A DNA stretch of 64,000 bases from an uncultured Oscillospiraceae bacterium (GCA_934636865.1 CAKUBI010000001.1:124001-188000), one strand, 5' to 3'. Counted from the stretch's first letter, positions 22,758-31,996 are shown. Notes: a model not told the origin generated them from the sequence alone. Numbers and translations are program-made.

Positions 22758-23398
22758 GCGCGCTGGACGCGATCTTATCCCTGCTTTTCCCGCCGCGCTG
22801 CGCCTTCTGTGGAAAAAGCGGCGTGCGCGGCGTGTGCCCGGAGTGCGAAAAGTCGCTCCCCTACTGCAAAACGCCGCTGCACGAGCGGGCGGAGATCGGC
22901 GCTTGCCTTGCCCCGCTCAAATACGAGGGCGCGGTGCGCGAGGCGCTTCTGCGCTATAAATTCCACGGTGGGCAGAGCTGCTGCACGGGCTTCGGCGACC
23001 TTCTGGCGCAGGCCGCGGCCGAGCATTTCGGCGGGCAGTTCGACCTTGTCGCCTATGTTCCCGTGTCGAAAAAGCGCAAACAAGAGCGCGGGTACGACCA
23101 GTCGTACCTCCTTGCGCGCGAAATGTGCCGCCATTGGGGCGTCGCGCCGGAAACGCTGCTTCAAAAGACGAAGAACAACGCCGCGCAGTCGTCGCTTTCC
23201 TCGCGCGCCGAGCGGCAGGAAAACGTCGCGGGCGCGTATACGGCCGTCCAGGCGGAAAAAATTCGCGGCGCGCGCATCCTGCTCATCGACGATATCCTCA
23301 CCACGGGCGCAACGCTGCGCGAAGCGGCGCGCGTTTTGCGGGAAGCGGGAGCGGAGAAAGTCATCTGCGCCACATTGGCAGCCGCGGACGAAGAATGA
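22754..23398 (+). CDS. comF: ComF family phosphoribosyltransferase-like protein
   Basis: 214 residues. The ATG overlaps the recD2 stop (ATGA). An N-terminal zinc-binding region has CAFCG and CPECEK. The C-terminal phosphoribosyltransferase fold has the PRPP motif ILLIDDILTTGAT. Homologues act in DNA uptake during competence, probably on imported single strands. Pairing with a recD-type helicase fits a DNA-processing role, but no other com genes are here. A terminator follows at once. Confidence 0.92.
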   Translation: MSALDAILSLLFPPRCAFCGKSGVRGVCPECEKSLPYCKTPLHERAEIGACLAPLKYEGAVREALLRYKFHGGQSCCTGFGDLLAQAAAEHFGGQFDLVAYVPVSKKRKQERGYDQSYLLAREMCRHWGVAPETLLQKTKNNAAQSSLSSRAERQENVAGAYTAVQAEKIRGARILLIDDILTTGATLREAARVLREAGAEKVICATLAAADEE

Positions 23399-23400
23399 AA

Positions 23401-23440
23401 GGAAAAGGCTGTGGAAAAGTCCGCAGCCTTTTCCTTATTT
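23401..23440 (+). terminator. Intrinsic terminator after comF
   Basis: The 11-bp stem GGAAAAGGCTG / CAGCCTTTTCC is followed by TTATTTT. Confidence 0.85.
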
Positions 23441-23477
23441 TCCCCTGCTATCAGAGCGAAAAACGCGCACAATGCTA

Positions 23478-23506
23478 TTGCAAACTTGTTTTTCTGCCGC
23501 TATAAT
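23478..23506 (+). promoter_or_regulatory. Predicted sigma-A promoter of mreB-pepD
   Basis: TTGCAA and TATAAT are separated by 17 bp, 66 bp upstream of mreB. Confidence 0.8.
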
Positions 23507-23571
23507 GAAAGCATCATGGATAAGTATGAGCTCCGCTCATTTTAGTTTTTCGAAAATAAGGGGTAAACACT

Positions 23572-24600
23572 ATGTTTTCTTTCACCAAGGACATCGGCAT
23601 GGACCTCGGCACCGCGTCGGTGCTGATCTACATTAAGGATAAAGGCATCGTGCTCAACGAACCCTCCGTCGTTGCGCTCGACAAGAACACCGGCAAGCTC
23701 TTGAAGGTCGGCGCGGACGCGCAGGCCATGCTGGGCCGCACGCCGGGCAACATCATCGCCATCCGTCCCCTGCGCGAGGGCGTCATCTCCGACTATGAGG
23801 TCACCGAGCGCATGATCAAGGAGTTTCTCCACAAGGTCATGGGCTTCCAGCTCTTCAAGCCGCGCATCATCATCTGCGTCCCCTCCGGCATCACCGAGGT
23901 CGAGGAGCGCGCGGTCATCGACGCGGGCATTCAGGCCGGCGCGCGCCGCGTCTACCTCATCGAGGAGCCTGTCGCCGCCGCCATCGGCGCGGGCATCGAC
24001 ATCACCCAGCCCGAGGGCCACATGATCATCGATATCGGCGGCGGTACGTCCGATATCGCGGTCATCTCGCTCTCCGGCGTGGTCGAATCCTCCTCCATCA
24101 AGATCGCGGGCGACCAGTTCAACGAGGCGGTCGTCAAGTATATGCGCCGCAAGCACAACCTGCTCGTCGGCGAGCGCACGGCTGAGCAGATGAAGATGCA
24201 GATCGGCTGCGTGTTCCCGCCCGAGGAGGAAATGACCATGGAGGTCAAGGGCAGAAGCCTTGTCACGGGCCTGCCCGAGCTCATCTCCGTCTCGTCCGCC
24301 GAGATGATGGAGGCCTTTGAAGAGCCCGTCGAGCGCATCATGGAGGAGGTCCACCTCGTGCTGGAAAAGACCCCACCCGAGCTCGTGGCCGATATCTCCA
24401 ACAACGGCATCGTCATGACCGGCGGCGGCAGCCTTGTCCGCGGCTTCGATAAGCTCGTCACCGCCCGCACCGGCATCCACGCCGTCGTGGCCGAAAACGC
24501 CATTCAGTGCGTGGCCGAGGGCACGGGCAGGAGCCTCGACAGCATTCAGGACATGCAGGACGGCACGATGAACCTGAGCCGCCGCAAGCAGATCAACTAA
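23572..24600 (+). CDS. mreB: Rod shape-determining protein MreB/Mbl family
   Basis: A 342-residue bacterial actin that guides cell-wall elongation beneath the membrane. The phosphate-1 loop is DIGMDLGTASV at about 7-17, phosphate-2 is IIDIGGGTSDIAV, and the adenosine motif is IVMTGGGSLVRG near 280-291. There is no mreC or mreD beside it, which suggests a paralogue of the Mbl/MreBH type. It has its own promoter and is followed 21 bp later by pepD. Confidence 0.96.
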   Translation: MFSFTKDIGMDLGTASVLIYIKDKGIVLNEPSVVALDKNTGKLLKVGADAQAMLGRTPGNIIAIRPLREGVISDYEVTERMIKEFLHKVMGFQLFKPRIIICVPSGITEVEERAVIDAGIQAGARRVYLIEEPVAAAIGAGIDITQPEGHMIIDIGGGTSDIAVISLSGVVESSSIKIAGDQFNEAVVKYMRRKHNLLVGERTAEQMKMQIGCVFPPEEEMTMEVKGRSLVTGLPELISVSSAEMMEAFEEPVERIMEEVHLVLEKTPPELVADISNNGIVMTGGGSLVRGFDKLVTARTGIHAVVAENAIQCVAEGTGRSLDSIQDMQDGTMNLSRRKQIN

Positions 24601-24621
24601 AAAAGAATTTCAGGAGGAATT

Positions 24622-26070
24622 ATGGCTGTTTTATCCGGTCTGAAGCCTGAAAAGGTATTCTACTACTTTGAAAAGCTCTGCTCCGTGCCGCACGGCAGCG
24701 GAAACACCAAGCAGATCAGCGACCTGTGCGCCGGCTTTGCGAAAGAATTAGGTCTCAAATACCGCCAGGAGGCGTGCAACAACCTCATCATCTGGAAGGA
24801 CGGCTCCAGGGGCCGCGAGAACGACGCGCCCGTCATCCTGCAGGGCCATATCGACATGGTCTGCGCCAAGACCGAGGACTGCGCGAAGGACATGACGCGC
24901 GACGGCCTTGACGTTCGCACCGACGGCGAATGGGTCTGGGCGGACAAAACGTCGCTTGGCGGCGACAACGGCATCGCCGTTGCGATGATCCTTGCCATTT
25001 TGTCCGATGAAACGCTTTCCCATCCCCCCATCGAGGCGGTGTTCACCGTGGATGAGGAGGTCGGCATGGACGGCGCGTTTGCGCTGGACTGCTCAGACTT
25101 AAAGGGCAGAAAGCTTCTGAACATCGACTCTGAGGAAGAGGGCGTTTTCACCGTGTCCTGCGCGGGCGGCGTGCGCCTTGACTGCGCGCTTCCCGCGCCG
25201 CAGCAGAGCGCGGAGGGCATGACGGGTTATCGCGTGACGATCTCCGGCTTAAAGGGCGGTCACTCCGGCATGAACATCAACGAGGGCCGCGGCAACGCCA
25301 ACTGCCTGATGGGCCGCACGCTGTATTCCGCGATGGAATTGTGCCCGTCGCTGCGCGTGAGCGATCTCACCGGCGGTCAGTTCGATAACGTCATCTGCCT
25401 GAGAAACGACGCGCTCGCCGCCGTGTCGGAGGCCGACGCACCGAAATTCGAGGAGTTCATCAGGGAATTCGACGCGACGCTCAAAAACGAGTACGCCGTG
25501 ACGGACGGCGGTATTTCCCTTACGTGCGAAAAGGCGGAGGTCAAGTCCGCCGCGTCCGAGGCGGATACCGCCCGCATCCTGCACGTGCTCCTTGCCCTGC
25601 CGCAGGGCGTGCAGGCCATGAGCGCCGACTTCCCCGGCCTTGTGCAGACCTCGCTCAACCTCGGCGTGATGCGCACGGACGAGGAGGGGCTCAAGTTCTC
25701 CTACTCCGTCCGCTCCTGCATCGCCTCGCAGAAGCAGATGCTCATCCAGCGCGTGAAGTCCATCGTCGAGTACGCGGGCGGCACCGTGGGCGAGCGCAGC
25801 AACTATCCCGGCTGGCAGTATGACCGCTCCTCCGCCCTGCGCAAAGAGGTCGAGGAGGTCTACCGCGATCTCACCGGGCACGACGGGAAGATCGAAGCCA
25901 CCCACGGCGGCTTGGAGTGCGGCCTTTTCATCGAGAAGATCCCCGGTCTCGACGCGCTCTCCCTCGGCCCTGAGCTGCACGACGTGCACTCCGTCAACGA
26001 GCGGCTGAACGTCGCCTCCACTGCGCGCGTCTACGAGCTCGTGTGCGAGGTGCTCAAGCGCAGTAAGTAA
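24622..26070 (+). CDS. pepD: Aminoacyl-histidine dipeptidase, M20 family
   Basis: A 482-residue cytosolic dizinc dipeptidase of the PepD (M20C) type that hydrolyses Xaa-His and related dipeptides. Metal ligands and catalytic residues: His76 and Asp78 (QGHIDM), Asp115 (GGDNG), Glu145-Glu146 (VDEEVG), and the C-terminal GPELHDVHS with the last His. The lid domain reads GLKGGHSGMNINEGRGNA. AGGAGG precedes the ATG. It is cotranscribed with mreB and followed by a bidirectional terminator. Confidence 0.95.
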   Translation: MAVLSGLKPEKVFYYFEKLCSVPHGSGNTKQISDLCAGFAKELGLKYRQEACNNLIIWKDGSRGRENDAPVILQGHIDMVCAKTEDCAKDMTRDGLDVRTDGEWVWADKTSLGGDNGIAVAMILAILSDETLSHPPIEAVFTVDEEVGMDGAFALDCSDLKGRKLLNIDSEEEGVFTVSCAGGVRLDCALPAPQQSAEGMTGYRVTISGLKGGHSGMNINEGRGNANCLMGRTLYSAMELCPSLRVSDLTGGQFDNVICLRNDALAAVSEADAPKFEEFIREFDATLKNEYAVTDGGISLTCEKAEVKSAASEADTARILHVLLALPQGVQAMSADFPGLVQTSLNLGVMRTDEEGLKFSYSVRSCIASQKQMLIQRVKSIVEYAGGTVGERSNYPGWQYDRSSALRKEVEEVYRDLTGHDGKIEATHGGLECGLFIEKIPGLDALSLGPELHDVHSVNERLNVASTARVYELVCEVLKRSK

Positions 26071-26090
26071 AAAGCATCCGTAAAAAGCAA

Positions 26091-26125
26091 AAAAGAGGGA
26101 CCTCTCGACGAGAGGTCCCTCTTTT
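26091..26125. terminator. Bidirectional terminator between pepD and the HtrA gene
   Basis: Arms AGAGGGACCTCT / AGAGGTCCCTCT with flanking A-run and T-run lie between convergent genes. Confidence 0.93.
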
Positions 26126-26138
26126 TATCTCTGCGGCC

Positions 26139-27506
26139 TTAGCCGCCGTAGCCGAAGAAGTTATTGAAGAAATCCCAGGGGTTCGTGTAGTAGCCGCTGC
26201 TGCCGTCGCTGTAGCCGTTGCCGCCGTTGTAGCTGTTATCGGTGCTCTGGTCGGAGCTTGTGTCGGTGGTCTGGGGGGCCGCGTCAAACGTCAGCTGGAG
26301 CTCCATCGTCTTGCCGCCGCGGTAGACGGTCAGCGTCACGGTGTCGCCCGCGCTGTAGCTCTTCTTGGCGGCGACGAGGTCCTCATAGGAGGTGATGTCG
26401 GTGTCGTTGAGCTTGGTGATCACGTCGCCCATCTGGAGACCGGCCTTATCCGCTGCGCTGCCCTGCTCCACGGAGTAGACAAACACGCCCTCGGTCACGT
26501 CGTAGCGGTACTGGCGCGCCATCTGCTCGTTCATCGTACCCGGCGTGATGCCCATGTAGGCCTTGTTGGTCACATAGCCGTTGGTCATGATGTCCTTCAC
26601 GAGGGAAACAACGTCGTTGATGGGGATGGCGAAGCCGATGCCCTCAACGGTGGTGTTGGAATAGCTCGAATACTTGGCCGAAACGATGCCCACGACCTCG
26701 CCGTAGCTGTTAAAGAGCGGGCCGCCGGAGTTGCCGGGGTTGATGGAGCAATCGACCTGGATCATGTTGAACGGCGTGCCGTCCACGTTGATGGCGCGGT
26801 TCACGCAGGACACGATGCCCTCGCTCATCGAGAACGTCAGCTCGCCGAGCGGGTTGCCCACCGCCGCGACGGATTCGCCGATGGCGAGCTTGCTGGAGTC
26901 GCCCAGCACCACGGGCGCCGCGCCGGTCACGTCGATCTTCAAAACGGCGATATCGTAATCCTCGTCGCTGCCGATGACCGTCGCGTCATAGGTCTCGCCG
27001 CTGTAGAGCGTGACCTTCACGCTGCTCGCGCCGGAAACGACGTGGTGGTTGGTGAGGATGTAGCCATCCTCCGTGATGAAGAAGCCCGTGCCGCTCGCGG
27101 CGGTCTCAACGGTCTGGCCGAAGTTGTTGGTCGAGGTGGCGGAGACATTGATGGACACCACGCTGTTGACGTTTGCGGCGTAGACCTCGGACATGGTCAT
27201 CTCGGTCTTGCCGTCCACGCTCAGCGTCTGCACCTGCGCGACCTCGCGCTTGCTGACCTGGATGCTCGTCTTATTGACCTTCGCGGCGCGGCTCACGCCT
27301 GCGCCGGCGAAGCCGCCGACGAGCGCGCACACCAGCGCCAGCGCGACGATCTTGACCGTGCCATGATTGCCGCCCTTCTTCTTCGGGGCGTCGCCGCCGG
27401 AATACGGCTCCTCTGCATAATTCTTCGTGTCAACGGGATCGGGGGTATCGCTGCCATCGCCCTTGCGGTAGCTGTAGTGATACAGGTTGTTCTCGTCTTC
27501 GTACAT
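26139..27506 (-). CDS. htrA: Membrane-anchored HtrA/DegP-family serine protease with PDZ domain
   Basis: 455 residues from the ATG at 27506, chosen because AAGGAGGT lies 7-8 nt upstream. There is a cytoplasmic acidic N-tail (about 1-50), one membrane segment (51-71) and an extracytoplasmic trypsin-like domain. The catalytic triad is His155 (TNHHVV), Asp185 (DYDIAV) and Ser260 (GNSGGPL). One PDZ domain follows (about 345-420), then a Ser/Thr/Gly/Tyr-rich tail ending FFGYGG. The protein likely degrades or refolds damaged envelope proteins. It matches the HtrA/HtrB topology of Bacillus; which paralogue cannot be told. Confidence 0.95.
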   Translation of the reverse strand: MYEDENNLYHYSYRKGDGSDTPDPVDTKNYAEEPYSGGDAPKKKGGNHGTVKIVALALVCALVGGFAGAGVSRAAKVNKTSIQVSKREVAQVQTLSVDGKTEMTMSEVYAANVNSVVSINVSATSTNNFGQTVETAASGTGFFITEDGYILTNHHVVSGASSVKVTLYSGETYDATVIGSDEDYDIAVLKIDVTGAAPVVLGDSSKLAIGESVAAVGNPLGELTFSMSEGIVSCVNRAINVDGTPFNMIQVDCSINPGNSGGPLFNSYGEVVGIVSAKYSSYSNTTVEGIGFAIPINDVVSLVKDIMTNGYVTNKAYMGITPGTMNEQMARQYRYDVTEGVFVYSVEQGSAADKAGLQMGDVITKLNDTDITSYEDLVAAKKSYSAGDTVTLTVYRGGKTMELQLTFDAAPQTTDTSSDQSTDNSYNGGNGYSDGSSGYYTNPWDFFNNFFGYGG

Positions 27507-27674
27507 GATTATGACCTCCTTGAAGGGCCGCTCGTCCCGCGGCCTCTTTGCTTTCGATGGTGTTATCATAGGGCATATTTATGTATAATTCTTGAACTCC
27601 ATTTGGCGATTTCTTAAATTCCGCCGCAGCCTGAGCGTAATTTCTAAGTTTCTGTTATATTCGCAGATTTTCCC

Positions 27675-27703
27675 TTGCGCTTTGTTCTTTGTCATACTAA
27701 AAT
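27675..27703 (+). promoter_or_regulatory. Predicted promoter of the FAD oxidoreductase operon
   Basis: TTGCGC and TAAAAT are separated by 17 bp, 33 bp before the start codon. Confidence 0.6.
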
Positions 27704-27735
27704 GAAACGCAACTGAGAAAAAGGAGGCGGCGCAC

Positions 27736-29331
27736 ATGCTTCGCATCGACAATCTGAAGCTCCCCGTGAGAGCGGGAGAGCAGGACCTGCGCGCCGCGGC
27801 CGCCCATGCGCTGCGCGCGGACGCGTCCGCGCTCGTATCCGTCCGGCTCCTGCGCCGCTCCGTTGACGCGCGCGAGGGCGTGAAGCTCGTCTGCTCCTGC
27901 GCGGCGGAGGTCAAAAACGAGGCGGCGGTCTTAAAGCGCTGCAAAAATAAAAACGTGCAGCCCTACACGCCGCAGAAATATGTCCCGCCCGCGCCCATCG
28001 CGGCGCCGGCGCTGTCCCCCGTCGTTGTCGGCGCGGGACCGGCGGGCCTTTTCTGCGCGCTGCTGCTCGCCCGCTGCGGCGCAAGACCGATCCTGCTCGA
28101 GCGCGGGCGCGCCGTGGAGCAGCGCAAGCGCGACGTGGACCGCTTCTGGCGCACGGGCGAGCTGGACCTCTCCTCGAACGTGCAGTTCGGCGAGGGCGGC
28201 GCGGGCGCGTTTTCCGACGGCAAGCTCAACACCGGCACGAAGGATCTGCGCCACGGCTTTATATTGGAGGAGTTCGTCCGCTGCGGCGCGAGCGGGGACA
28301 TTCTGGTGGACGCCAAACCCCACGTCGGCACCGATAAATTATATGTGGTGCTGCAAAACCTGCGCCGCGAGATCATCGCGCGCAGCGGAGAGGTCCGCTT
28401 TTCCCACAGGCTTGTGGATATCCTGCCGGACGGCGGCAGCGTGACGGCGCTGCGCGTCGCTTCCCCCGAGGGGGAATACACGCTGCCGGCAAAGCACGTG
28501 GTCCTCGCCCCCGGCCACAGCGCGCGCGACACATTCGAAATGCTCAGAGCGCGCGGCGTGCCGATGGAACCCAAGCCCTTCGCCGTCGGCGTGCGCATCG
28601 AGCACCGCCAGCGCGACATGGACTTGGCCCAGTATAGGGAAGCGGCGGGCCGTCCCGGCCTTCCGCCCACGTCCTATAAGCTCTCCTGCCACACGGAAAA
28701 GGGACGCGGCGTGTTCTCGTTCTGCGTCTGCCCCGGCGGCGAGGTCGTCGCCGCCGCGTCGGAAGCGGGCCGCGTCGTGACCAACGGCATGAGCGAGTTC
28801 GCGCGCGACGGGGAGAACATCAACGGCGGACTTCTCGTCTCCGTCACGCCGGAGGACTTCCCGTCCGAAGATGTTCTCGCGGGCGTGCAGCTCCAGCGCG
28901 AGATGGAGGACGCGGCCTACCGTCTCGGCGGCGGAAATTATTTTGCCCCCGCCCAGCGGGTCGGGGATTTCCTTGCCCACCGCGCGTCCGAAGCGCCCGG
29001 CAAGGTCGATCCGACCTATCTTCCCGGCGTTACGTGGTGCGACCTGCACGGCTGTCTCCCGCTCTTTGTGTGCCAGGCGCTCGAGGAGGGCATCCCGGCG
29101 CTGGGCCGGAAACTCAAGGGCTTCGACGATCCCGACGCCGTTTTGACGGCAGTGGAGACGCGCTCTTCGTCTCCCGTGCGCATCACGCGCGATCCAAACA
29201 GTTATCGATCCGCCCTGCGCGGTTTATATCCCTGCGGCGAGGGTGCGGGCTACGCCGGCGGCATTATGAGCGCCGCGGCGGACGGCCTGCGCGCCGCGGA
29301 AATCATTTTGGAGGAACTGAAACATGAATGA
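27736..29331 (+). CDS. FAD-dependent dehydrogenase (COG2509-like)
   Basis: 531 residues. A small N-terminal domain (about 1-75) precedes a Rossmann FAD-binding domain with VVVGAGPAGLFCALLLARCG near 96-115 and an acidic turn LLERG. A FGEGGAGAFSDGKLNTG stretch follows. The C-terminal FAD motif is YPCGEGAGYAGGIMSAAADG. It resembles the widespread uncharacterised FAD-dependent dehydrogenases of COG2509; the substrate is unknown. AAGGAGG precedes the ATG. Its stop overlaps the next gene by 8 bp. Confidence 0.88.
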   Translation: MLRIDNLKLPVRAGEQDLRAAAAHALRADASALVSVRLLRRSVDAREGVKLVCSCAAEVKNEAAVLKRCKNKNVQPYTPQKYVPPAPIAAPALSPVVVGAGPAGLFCALLLARCGARPILLERGRAVEQRKRDVDRFWRTGELDLSSNVQFGEGGAGAFSDGKLNTGTKDLRHGFILEEFVRCGASGDILVDAKPHVGTDKLYVVLQNLRREIIARSGEVRFSHRLVDILPDGGSVTALRVASPEGEYTLPAKHVVLAPGHSARDTFEMLRARGVPMEPKPFAVGVRIEHRQRDMDLAQYREAAGRPGLPPTSYKLSCHTEKGRGVFSFCVCPGGEVVAAASEAGRVVTNGMSEFARDGENINGGLLVSVTPEDFPSEDVLAGVQLQREMEDAAYRLGGGNYFAPAQRVGDFLAHRASEAPGKVDPTYLPGVTWCDLHGCLPLFVCQALEEGIPALGRKLKGFDDPDAVLTAVETRSSSPVRITRDPNSYRSALRGLYPCGEGAGYAGGIMSAAADGLRAAEIILEELKHE

Positions 29332-30292
29332 AAAAATCGGCGTCATCATCGACTTTCTGACCCCGGAGTACGAAAAGACCCTGCGCGGCGCGGCGGAGCG
29401 CTGCGGGTACGGCATCGCCTTTTTCCCCTCGTCCAAGGCGGCGGAGGGCAATGTGGACGACTGCACCATTATCTACGGCCACCCCTCGCAGAAGGTCATC
29501 GCGGGGGCGAAGCACCTCAAGTGGTACGCAAGCTGCTGGGCGGGCGTGGACCGCTTCTGCCGTGACGATCTCTACCAGAACCCCGACTGCCTGCTTACCA
29601 ACGCCTCGGGCGCTTACGGCACCACCATCGCCGAGCATTCGATCATGGTCTCGCTGATGCTGCTGCGCCGCCAGATGGAATACACCGAGATCATCCGCGA
29701 GGGCGATTGGCGCGTGCTTGACGGCGGCATCCATTCGCTCCACGGCGCGCGCGTCACCTGTCTCGGCACGGGCGACATCGGCACGGAGTTTGCCCGCCGC
29801 GTGCGCGCGTTCCACCCGGCAAAGCTGCTGGGCCTGAACCGCAGCGGCCGCGCGAACCCCGATTTCGACGAGATGCGCACCGTCGCCGAGCTTGACGCGG
29901 TGCTGCCGGAGACGGACCTGCTCTTCATGTCGCTGCCCTCCACGCCCGACACCGTCGGTATCCTGAACGCCGAGCGCATGGCGGAGCTTCCCAAGGGCGC
30001 TTACGTTGTGAACGTCGGCCGCGGCACGGCGATCGATCAGGACGCGCTTATCGCGGCGCTGGATTCCGAACACCTCGCGGGCGCGGCGCTCGACGTGGTC
30101 GTGCCCGAGCCGCTGCCCGCCGACCATCCTCTGCGCAGGGCGAAGAACCTCCTGCTCACGCCGCACGTTGCGGGCAACATGACGCTCGGCTACACCTGCG
30201 AGCGCAATATCGAGCTTTTCTGCGAGAATCTGGAAAACTACGCCGCGGGCCGCCCGATGCACCACCTTGTTGACCGCAGAAAGGGCTACTAA
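29324..30292 (+). CDS. D-isomer 2-hydroxyacid dehydrogenase family protein
   Basis: A 322-residue NAD(P)-dependent dehydrogenase. The Rossmann motif is GTGDIG (about 149-154). The catalytic Arg is in VVNVGRGTAID, the Glu in DVVVPEPLP and the His in LTPHVAGN. It interconverts a 2-hydroxy acid and a 2-keto acid; the exact substrate is not predictable. It overlaps the preceding FAD gene and is cotranscribed with it. The DUF368 gene follows after 54 bp. Confidence 0.93.
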   Translation: MNEKIGVIIDFLTPEYEKTLRGAAERCGYGIAFFPSSKAAEGNVDDCTIIYGHPSQKVIAGAKHLKWYASCWAGVDRFCRDDLYQNPDCLLTNASGAYGTTIAEHSIMVSLMLLRRQMEYTEIIREGDWRVLDGGIHSLHGARVTCLGTGDIGTEFARRVRAFHPAKLLGLNRSGRANPDFDEMRTVAELDAVLPETDLLFMSLPSTPDTVGILNAERMAELPKGAYVVNVGRGTAIDQDALIAALDSEHLAGAALDVVVPEPLPADHPLRRAKNLLLTPHVAGNMTLGYTCERNIELFCENLENYAAGRPMHHLVDRRKGY

Positions 30293-30346
30293 GCGCGGCC
30301 CCGTCCGCCGTATGCCCGCATCCGGGCAGGGAGCAAGCAGAACAAT

Positions 30347-31186
30347 ATGAAAAATTCCCGCATCAAAAACGGTATCCTGCGCATCGCGCAGGGCATCATC
30401 ATCGGCGCGGGCGCGATCCTGCCGGGCGTTTCCGGCGGCGTGCTCGCCGTCATCTTCGGCGTGTACCGCCCGGCCATGGAGCTTTTGACGCACCCCAGGC
30501 GCGCGCTCGCGCGCTACTGGCGCATGCTCCTCGCCGTCGGCGTCGGCTGGGCGATCGGTTTTCTCGGCGGCGGGAGCGTGATCCTCGCGCTCTTCCACCA
30601 GTCCGAGACCGTCGCGACCTGCCTTTTCATCGGCCTGATCCTCGGCACGCTTCCGGACCTCTGGCGCGAGGCGGGGACGCAGGGGCGCGGCAGGGGCTCG
30701 TATGTCTCGCTGCTCATAAGCTTTCTCGTCCTCTTTTCCGCCCTTCTGGGCGTGCAGCTCGGCTCGTTCGCCGAAATGCGCGCGAACGTCTGGGGCTTTC
30801 TCTTCTGCGGCGTGCTGTGGGGGCTGAGCTTCATCATCCCCGGCATGACGTCCTCATCCATCCTGATGGCCGTGGGCCTGCTCACGCCGCTCATTGACGG
30901 CATCTCGCGGCTCGACCTGTCCGTGCTCGTCCCGTGGGCGCTTGGCATGGCTGGTGTGATGGCGCTGTTCGCGCGCATCGTGAGCCGGCTTTTTGACACG
31001 CACTATTCCATCGCCTACCATGCCGTCATCGGCATCGTGCTCGCCTCGACCATCATCATTATCCCGACGAGCTTTGCCTCGGCGGCGGAGCTTATCTGGG
31101 GCATCGTCTGCGCGGTCTTGGGCGCGGCGGCCGCGTACTTCGGCGGCAAGCTCCAGCCGCAGGAGGAAGCGGAGCGGCAAAAATAA
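30347..31186 (+). CDS. DUF368 membrane protein, candidate polyprenyl-phosphate transporter (PopT-like)
   Basis: 279 residues with about eight membrane segments. Both family repeats show their signature: GAILPGVSGGVLAVIFG near the N-terminus and SFIIPGMTSSSILMAVG near the middle. DUF368 proteins (PopT) have been shown in other bacteria to recycle undecaprenyl phosphate across the membrane for wall synthesis; transfer of that role here is inference. It ends at a strong bidirectional terminator. Confidence 0.92.
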   Translation: MKNSRIKNGILRIAQGIIIGAGAILPGVSGGVLAVIFGVYRPAMELLTHPRRALARYWRMLLAVGVGWAIGFLGGGSVILALFHQSETVATCLFIGLILGTLPDLWREAGTQGRGRGSYVSLLISFLVLFSALLGVQLGSFAEMRANVWGFLFCGVLWGLSFIIPGMTSSSILMAVGLLTPLIDGISRLDLSVLVPWALGMAGVMALFARIVSRLFDTHYSIAYHAVIGIVLASTIIIIPTSFASAAELIWGIVCAVLGAAAAYFGGKLQPQEEAERQK

Positions 31187-31190
31187 AAGG

Positions 31191-31226
31191 AAAACGGCGG
31201 AGACCAATTGGTCTCCGCCGTTTTTT
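31191..31226. terminator. Perfect-palindrome bidirectional terminator
   Basis: The two 17-nt arms, AAAACGGCGGAGACCAA and its exact complement, are followed by a T-run on either strand, between convergent genes. Confidence 0.95.
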
Positions 31227-31231
31227 CATCC

Positions 31232-31678
31232 TCAGCCGAGAAGCTCGCCGTAGCCGGAAAGGCTCTGCGCGGCGAGCGACTGCATCCTGCTCCACTCGTC
31301 CTCTCCCGCGCAGCCGCGCACGGCCACCGTGCGAAAGCCCGCCTCCGCCGCGTTCCGGACGCCCGCGAGCGAGCCGCAGAAAACCGCCGTGTCGTCCTTC
31401 TGCCCGTGCAGGCGCTTCATCGCGCGCTCGAACATCGTGGCGCTGTCCGCTTTGCAGAGCGCGACGGACTCGGGCAGCACGAAGCGGAAATAAGACGAAA
31501 GTCCCGCCTGATCGAGCATACGCTGCGCGTCGTCCGCGCGCAGGGCCGTCACCGCGCCGAGCCACACGCCCTCCATTTTGAGCAGCGCGAGCGCCTTGTC
31601 AAGGTCCGCGCGCGCCTCCGACGTGCCGGGAAGAAAGAGTGTATCGTCCATGGTAAAGATCGCGCCTTGCAGCCGCAT
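31232..31678 (-). CDS. HAD-fold protein lacking catalytic aspartates (probable pseudoenzyme)
   Basis: 148 residues from the ATG at 31678, which has GGGAGGG upstream. The overall layout is that of a small haloacid-dehalogenase protein. Motif I, however, reads IFTMDDTLF, with Thr9 where the nucleophilic Asp should be (only the second Asp, 11, is kept). Motif IV reads FCGSLAGVRNAAEAGF, lacking both metal-binding aspartates of the usual GDSxxD. Motif II Thr and motif III Lys regions remain. It probably binds rather than dephosphorylates a ligand. It is transcribed from its own promoter. Confidence 0.8.
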   Translation of the reverse strand: MRLQGAIFTMDDTLFLPGTSEARADLDKALALLKMEGVWLGAVTALRADDAQRMLDQAGLSSYFRFVLPESVALCKADSATMFERAMKRLHGQKDDTAVFCGSLAGVRNAAEAGFRTVAVRGCAGEDEWSRMQSLAAQSLSGYGELLG

Positions 31679-31709
31679 AGAGGTCCCTCCCCAAGAAAAA
31701 TCTTTTCCT

Positions 31710-31738
31710 ATTATACCCCCTGCCGCGCGCGTTTGCAA
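31710..31738 (-). promoter_or_regulatory. Predicted promoter of the HAD-fold gene
   Basis: TTGCAA and TATAAT are separated by 17 bp on the minus strand, 31 bp upstream of the start. Confidence 0.75.
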
Positions 31739-31903
31739 TCGCCGCGCGGAAAACGGCCCGACTGTATAAAATTACGGATATATGCGAAAAACATCCGCCG
31801 CCCTCTGCGCGCAACCGCCGTCTCACGGGCGCTTTTGTGAAAAGTGATGAAGAAATATCCAAAGTGGCGTCATAAATTTGTCGCAAGCTGGATGATTATT
31901 CTG

Positions 31904-31932
31904 TTGACTATGTATTTTTATTGATGTACACT
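31904..31932 (+). promoter_or_regulatory. Predicted promoter of the M14-SLH gene
   Basis: TTGACT and TACACT are separated by 17 bp, 65 bp upstream of the start. Confidence 0.6.
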
Positions 31933-31996
31933 AAGACCATCATTTCAAACCGCCGTGCTGTGTGCGGCGGGTCAGACCATCCGGGAGGAAGAAAAC

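Larger units (their letters stand above)
31679..31996. other. Divergent intergenic region between the HAD gene and the M14 gene
   Basis: 318 bp holding the two divergent promoters described separately. No gene was found. The middle (about 31760-31860) shows no convincing repeat or RNA structure. Confidence 0.6.
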
